Assembly (NCBI GenBank): GCA_005776945.1
Contig: SXOB01000058.1
Span: 1-52,617, forward strand
Length of the DNA: 52,617 bases
DNA from: Pseudomonadota bacterium
Lineage (GTDB): Bacteria > Myxococcota_A > UBA796 > GCA-2862545
Direction: 5' to 3'
This document shows, piece by piece, positions 49,467-52,617 of this stretch. How positions within the stretch are numbered: the stretch's first letter is position 1; every line of letters begins with the position of its first letter. Under the pieces are notes generated by a model. That model was not told the origin of the DNA. It ran no database searches and saw nothing but the letters and a program-made list of their open reading frames with translations. Both the position numbers and the translations under genes were made by a program.

Positions 49467-51026
49467 GTGCTGACGCTCCTGCTCGCCTGTTCGGATCCAG
49501 CGCCGACCACGTTCACGACGTTGCATCACGGCGGCGCGCCGACGACCCCGAGCACAAGCGTCTCGCTCGACAGCGACGGCGCCTGCGCGCGAGGCGTCGA
49601 CGGCACGATCACCTGCTGGCGGCATGACGGAGAGGCGCTGGCGGCCTCACCCCCGACCGGTAGCTTCGATCAGGTGGCCGGGGGGGCGCTTGGTGGCTGC
49701 GCGCTTGCAGGCGGTCAGCCGTCCTGCTGGGGCGCCGTGCCTCCGCCAACCGGTGGCCCCTTTACCCACGTGGTCGTCGGCGACGGCGCCGCATGCGGAT
49801 TGCAATCTGACGGCGGCGTGTCGTGTTCCGGACCCTTGTCCGACGTCCCCTCCGTCTCCGGCGTCGTGTCGCTCTTCTCCGACGCGAGTCGCGTCTGCGC
49901 CAATGGGGCCGACGCATTCACGTGTTGGGGCAAAGAGCTGCGTATCGGACGGGTCCCGTACGACCGTGGCGCGTTGTCACCGCTCGGCGTGTGCGGGGTG
50001 AAATCCGACGCGAGCCTGCGCTGCGACATCGACCTCGTTGGCGGCACCCCCGACCTCGACGAAGTCGTCGAGGTCGCGCTGAACGACCATGCGCTCTGCG
50101 CAATTCTGTCTGCGGGACGGGCTCATTGCTTCGGCCGAGATCGCGGCGCCGGAATGCCGCCGGCCCAAGCCGTGAGCGGCCTCGTGGCGCGGGGCGACAC
50201 CTTCTGCGCCCTCGACCGCGCGAGCCGGAAACCGACGTGTTGGGGCGCAGGCTACGCTCAGCACGTCCCAAACGCAGGCGTCCTCGACATGGCGGTCGCG
50301 GGTCCGTGGGGCTGTGCGCTCGTCCGGGGGGGCGACTTGGCTTGCTTCGGCGTCCTGCCCGATGGGCTGCCGCTCATGCGTAAGGGACCGTTCAGAGGAG
50401 TATCGGCGGAGACCTTCAACGGCTGCGCGGCGCGCGGCGACCGAACCGCCGATTGTTGGGGCAATGCGCGGCTCGTAGGAGATGGGCCCCCGGAAGGGGC
50501 GACCTGGGCCATGGTGGACGCTGGCCACGGCTTCTCTTGCGGGGTGGACGCCAAGGGAGAGGTCGATTGCTGGGGCGCGCAAGCCCCGCCCGTCGTCCCG
50601 GCACCCGCGGGCCCTTGGCAAATCGTCTCCGCTGGGGCCCGGCAGGTCTGCGCCGTGGGTCGCGGCCGCCTCGCCTGTTGGGGCCCCGGTGCATTGGCCG
50701 TTCCCGTCGGCGACACATGGACGGACGTCTCCGTTGGGCGCGGGGCGACCTGCGCTCGCCGCGAGGACGGGACGGTGGCCTGTTGGGGACGTGGTCGTCA
50801 CGTCGCGACCCCCGAAGGCAGGTTCTCCGAGGTCGCAGCCGGTGACCGCGTGCATTGCGGCTTGCGGTCCGACGATGGCGCGATGACGTGTTGGGGGGCT
50901 CCCGACGGGCCACCACCGTCGGGGCGCTACGTGGACCTCGCCGTGGCCTCGGAAGACGATGCCAGAGAAGGTGCCCTCGTCTGTGGTAGGACGGCCCAAG
51001 CGGCCATGGAGTGCAATTGGCTGTAA
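49467..51026 (+). CDS. RCC1-like Cys-rich repeat lipoprotein
   Basis: A 519-residue protein from GTG 49467, with TTAGCGGG six bases upstream. VLTLLLACSD has the lipobox LLAC. About 14 repeats of 30-36 residues follow, each with a pattern C.(L/A)..DG...CWG(A/R)...P (e.g. VSCSGPL, FTCWGKEL, ADCWGNARL, VDCWGAQ, LACWGPG, VACWGRG, MTCWGAP). This is the RCC1/BLIP-II propeller repeat, and the paired Cys per unit suggest a disulfide in each blade. It likely folds as one or two surface beta-propellers for binding; the ligand is unknown. It lies 13 bases after the micropeptide in the sigma-factor unit, and the next SDR gene overlaps its end by 16 bases. Confidence 0.85.
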   Translation: MLTLLLACSDPAPTTFTTLHHGGAPTTPSTSVSLDSDGACARGVDGTITCWRHDGEALAASPPTGSFDQVAGGALGGCALAGGQPSCWGAVPPPTGGPFTHVVVGDGAACGLQSDGGVSCSGPLSDVPSVSGVVSLFSDASRVCANGADAFTCWGKELRIGRVPYDRGALSPLGVCGVKSDASLRCDIDLVGGTPDLDEVVEVALNDHALCAILSAGRAHCFGRDRGAGMPPAQAVSGLVARGDTFCALDRASRKPTCWGAGYAQHVPNAGVLDMAVAGPWGCALVRGGDLACFGVLPDGLPLMRKGPFRGVSAETFNGCAARGDRTADCWGNARLVGDGPPEGATWAMVDAGHGFSCGVDAKGEVDCWGAQAPPVVPAPAGPWQIVSAGARQVCAVGRGRLACWGPGALAVPVGDTWTDVSVGRGATCARREDGTVACWGRGRHVATPEGRFSEVAAGDRVHCGLRSDDGAMTCWGAPDGPPPSGRYVDLAVASEDDAREGALVCGRTAQAAMECNWL

Positions 51027-51916
51027 ATCTCGCCAACAAGACCTTCGTCGTCACTGGCGCCAACGCTGGCCTTGGCCTGGCCACCTCGCGGGCGCTGGCC
51101 CGCGCGGGCGCGACCGTCGTGATGGGCTGCCGCGACCCGGGGCGCGCCGCAAAGGCGGCGGACGTCATCCGCGCGTCGGTCCCAGAGGCCAAACTGGACC
51201 TGCAAAGGCTGGACCTCGCGTCGTTGGCCAGCGTTGCGGCCTTTGCGCAGGAGGTCACCAAGCGACACACCGTTGTCCACGGCCTCGTCAACAATGCCGG
51301 GCTGATGGCGACGGGTTTTGGGAAAACGACCGACGGATTCGAAATCCAGCTCGGCGTGAATCATCTGGGCCACTTTGCGCTCACACTCCAATTGCGAGCG
51401 GCGCTCGACGCCGCACCTCGGGCCCGCGTCGTCAACGTGGCGAGCAGCGCGCACCACGGCATTTCGGCCATGCGTTGGGACGACCTGATGTGGGACCGCC
51501 ACACCTGGTGGGCCGTCGACAAGTGGCGGGCCTACTCGCAATCCAAATTGGCCAATCTGCTGTTCACGGCAGGCCTGCATCGCCGCGCATCCAACTGGAC
51601 CGTATGCGCGGCCCACCCGGGCTACGCGGCCACGGAGTTGCAAACCACCGGCGTCCGCGACGGCGGCGCTTGGATGGAGGAGAAGGTCATGGCGCTTCTC
51701 AACCGCGTCGTCGCGCAGAGCGGCGAAGACGGCGCCGCGCCTCAGATTCACGCGGCGACGGCCGACGACGTCGAAGGCAACGCCTACTTTGGCCCGCGCA
51801 ACGGCATGACGGGAGGCGGCGCGGTGCCCCACAGCCGGTCCGCCGCCGCACGCGATGACGCAGCCGCCGAGCGCCTCTGGGCTGTGAGCGAGGAACTGAC
51901 CGGCCAGCGTTGGTGA
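51011..51916 (+). CDS. short-chain dehydrogenase, retinol-dehydrogenase-like
   Basis: A 301-residue SDR. GTG 51011 lies 16 bases before the stop of the RCC1-like gene, so translation may be coupled; a later TTG at 51017 is possible. FVVTGANAGLGLATSRAL is the cofactor loop, GCRDPGRA the NADP-preferring Arg, LDLASLASV the adenine site, LVNNAGLM the NNAG, VNVASSAHH the catalytic Ser and YSQSKLANLLF the Tyr/Lys pair. The HPGYAATEL segment is typical of retinol/WW-domain oxidoreductase-like SDRs that reduce long-chain aldehydes or ketones. Whether it belongs to the sigma regulon or is just in the transcript is unknown. Confidence 0.9.
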   Translation: MQLAVNLANKTFVVTGANAGLGLATSRALARAGATVVMGCRDPGRAAKAADVIRASVPEAKLDLQRLDLASLASVAAFAQEVTKRHTVVHGLVNNAGLMATGFGKTTDGFEIQLGVNHLGHFALTLQLRAALDAAPRARVVNVASSAHHGISAMRWDDLMWDRHTWWAVDKWRAYSQSKLANLLFTAGLHRRASNWTVCAAHPGYAATELQTTGVRDGGAWMEEKVMALLNRVVAQSGEDGAAPQIHAATADDVEGNAYFGPRNGMTGGGAVPHSRSAAARDDAAAERLWAVSEELTGQRW

Positions 51917-51974
51917 ACCAAGGGTCCGCTCGACCGCTTCAAATGGCATGGACGGCGGGAGCGCCAATTGGAAA

Positions 51975-52001
51975 CGCCAGCCGCAGCAGGCGAGGCTGGC
52001 G
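51975..52001. terminator. perfect 8-bp hairpin between convergent genes
   Basis: CGCCAGCC (51975-51982) and GGCTGGCG (51994-52001) are exact reverse complements around an 11-base loop. It lies between the SDR stop (51916) and the stop of the convergent gene at the right edge (52084), where a two-way terminator would be expected. No T-run follows on the plus strand. Nothing else is seen in this gap of about 165 bases. Confidence 0.45.
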
Positions 52002-52083
52002 AGTCAATCTGAACCACGTCCGAGCCGTGTCTGGCCACACGAGGTGCCGACCGCCGACCGCAGGGCCGGCGGCGGCGTAAAGG

Positions 52084-52617
52084 TCACTGAGCCCAGCAGT
52101 AGTTCGTGTTCGCGCAGCTATGGTCGATCACGTACGTCGAGTACGAGCAGCCAAAACTGCCGCAATTGTACGTGTCCGCCTTCTTGTAGCTCTCGTGCTG
52201 AGGCGTCGTGCAGTAGGTGCTGTCTGCATACCCGTCCAGCCGAGCCTTGTAGTTCACGACGTTGCTCACGTCGGAGGAGTGGTAGTCCTCAGCAACGCCG
52301 CCGAACAGGTTCGCGCATCCGCTTTGTCCGGAATAAGTCGGAGGGTTCAGCGTCCAGTTCGGGCCGTCATTGATCTTGTACGAGCCGACCTTGAACCAGT
52401 TCTGTGTGGGCAGGTTCGTGACTGGGCTGAGCGTGCAAGTGCTCTGGTCGAGGTACTGGGCGAACATACCGCAGCCCACAACCGGCAGGTTGGGGACCAT
52501 GGTGATGTTGCCGTAAGCATCCGCCGCGGTGGCTGGGCCACGCGGGGTCGCGACATCGAGACCCGTGACGACGCCGGAACAGGGACCGGCGGCGATGACG
52601 CCAGAACCCGTTGAGGA
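52084..52617 (-). CDS. C-terminal part of a Cys/Tyr/Asn-rich secreted protein
   Basis: The frame is open from the window's right edge to TGA at 52084, so 177 residues are visible and the start lies outside. It reads GVVTGLDVATPRGPATAADA, then YGNITMVPNLPVVGCGMFAQ, then TNLPTQNWFKVGSYKINDGP, and ends SCANTNYCWAQ. It is rich in Cys, Tyr, Asn, Ser and Thr and poor in charged residues, with clearly lower GC than its neighbours, which suggests a secreted protein and perhaps transfer. About nine Cys would allow several disulfides. No family recognised. An internal ATG at 52500 is unlikely to be the start as the frame runs on through it. Confidence 0.6.
   Translation of the reverse strand, partial: SSTGSGVIAAGPCSGVVTGLDVATPRGPATAADAYGNITMVPNLPVVGCGMFAQYLDQSTCTLSPVTNLPTQNWFKVGSYKINDGPNWTLNPPTYSGQSGCANLFGGVAEDYHSSDVSNVVNYKARLDGYADSTYCTTPQHESYKKADTYNCGSFGCSYSTYVIDHSCANTNYCWAQ

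Overview
The window looks like a piece of a high-GC, densely packed chromosome from the Myxococcota (old Deltaproteobacteria). The evidence is a MYXO-CTERM-type sorting tail, very large surface proteins with MopE-type DxDxDG repeats, many lipoproteins, a eukaryote-like Ser/Thr kinase and an ECF sigma/FecR pair. Genes often overlap by 1 to 20 bases on the same strand, and several convergent pairs overlap at their 3' ends. No rRNA, tRNA or CRISPR array was found by eye. Species-level placement is not possible from this sequence alone.

Layout. 1-1.7 kb is decayed accessory DNA: the 3' end of an IS3-family transposase, a GNAT pseudogene with an in-frame amber stop, then an M28 peptidase lipoprotein. 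1.7-2.7 kb has no convincing gene, but carries a 98-bp tandem repeat with an inverted copy of its core just upstream of oleA. 2.7-7.2 kb is a complete oleABCD operon for long-chain olefin synthesis by head-to-head condensation of fatty acyl-CoAs. It is followed by a PilZ protein and a tandem pair of exported TldD/PmbA-like proteins (7.3-11 kb), the second of which has lost the metal-binding motif. On the other strand, 11-13.3 kb is a three-gene set around a Tat-exported sulfite-oxidase-like molybdoprotein. 13.3-23.3 kb holds a MopE-like MYXO-CTERM protein, clpA and clpS, a 1351-residue MopE/FG-GAP lipoprotein, and an FG-GAP/UnbV lipoprotein.

23.3-37.5 kb is mixed housekeeping and envelope functions: a divergent pyrophosphatase-like gene overlapping a GT-C transferase antisense, a 5'-nucleotidase lipoprotein, FdhD, an isoaspartyl peptidase, an SDR, a PQQ-type sugar dehydrogenase, RecQ, a DAACS symporter and a frameshifted CheY remnant. 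37.5-40.3 kb is infA, tgt and a signalling protein whose Hpt, receiver and GGDEF-like parts all seem to have lost their key residues. 40.4-46.7 kb has a GNAT, an acyltransferase, a peroxiredoxin whose peroxidatic cysteine is encoded by in-frame TGA (selenocysteine), a Ser/Thr kinase and a YdbS/YdbT-like PH-domain pair. 46.7-51.9 kb is an apparent operon of envelope protein, ECF sigma factor, FecR-like protein, 38-residue membrane peptide, RCC1-like lipoprotein and SDR. The right edge cuts a Cys/Tyr/Asn-rich secreted protein.

Most notable: the selenocysteine peroxiredoxin with a plausible SECIS hairpin, the exported TldD pair beside an intact ole operon, the repeat array in front of oleA, the sigma/FecR/micropeptide/RCC1 unit, and the triply degenerate signalling protein.
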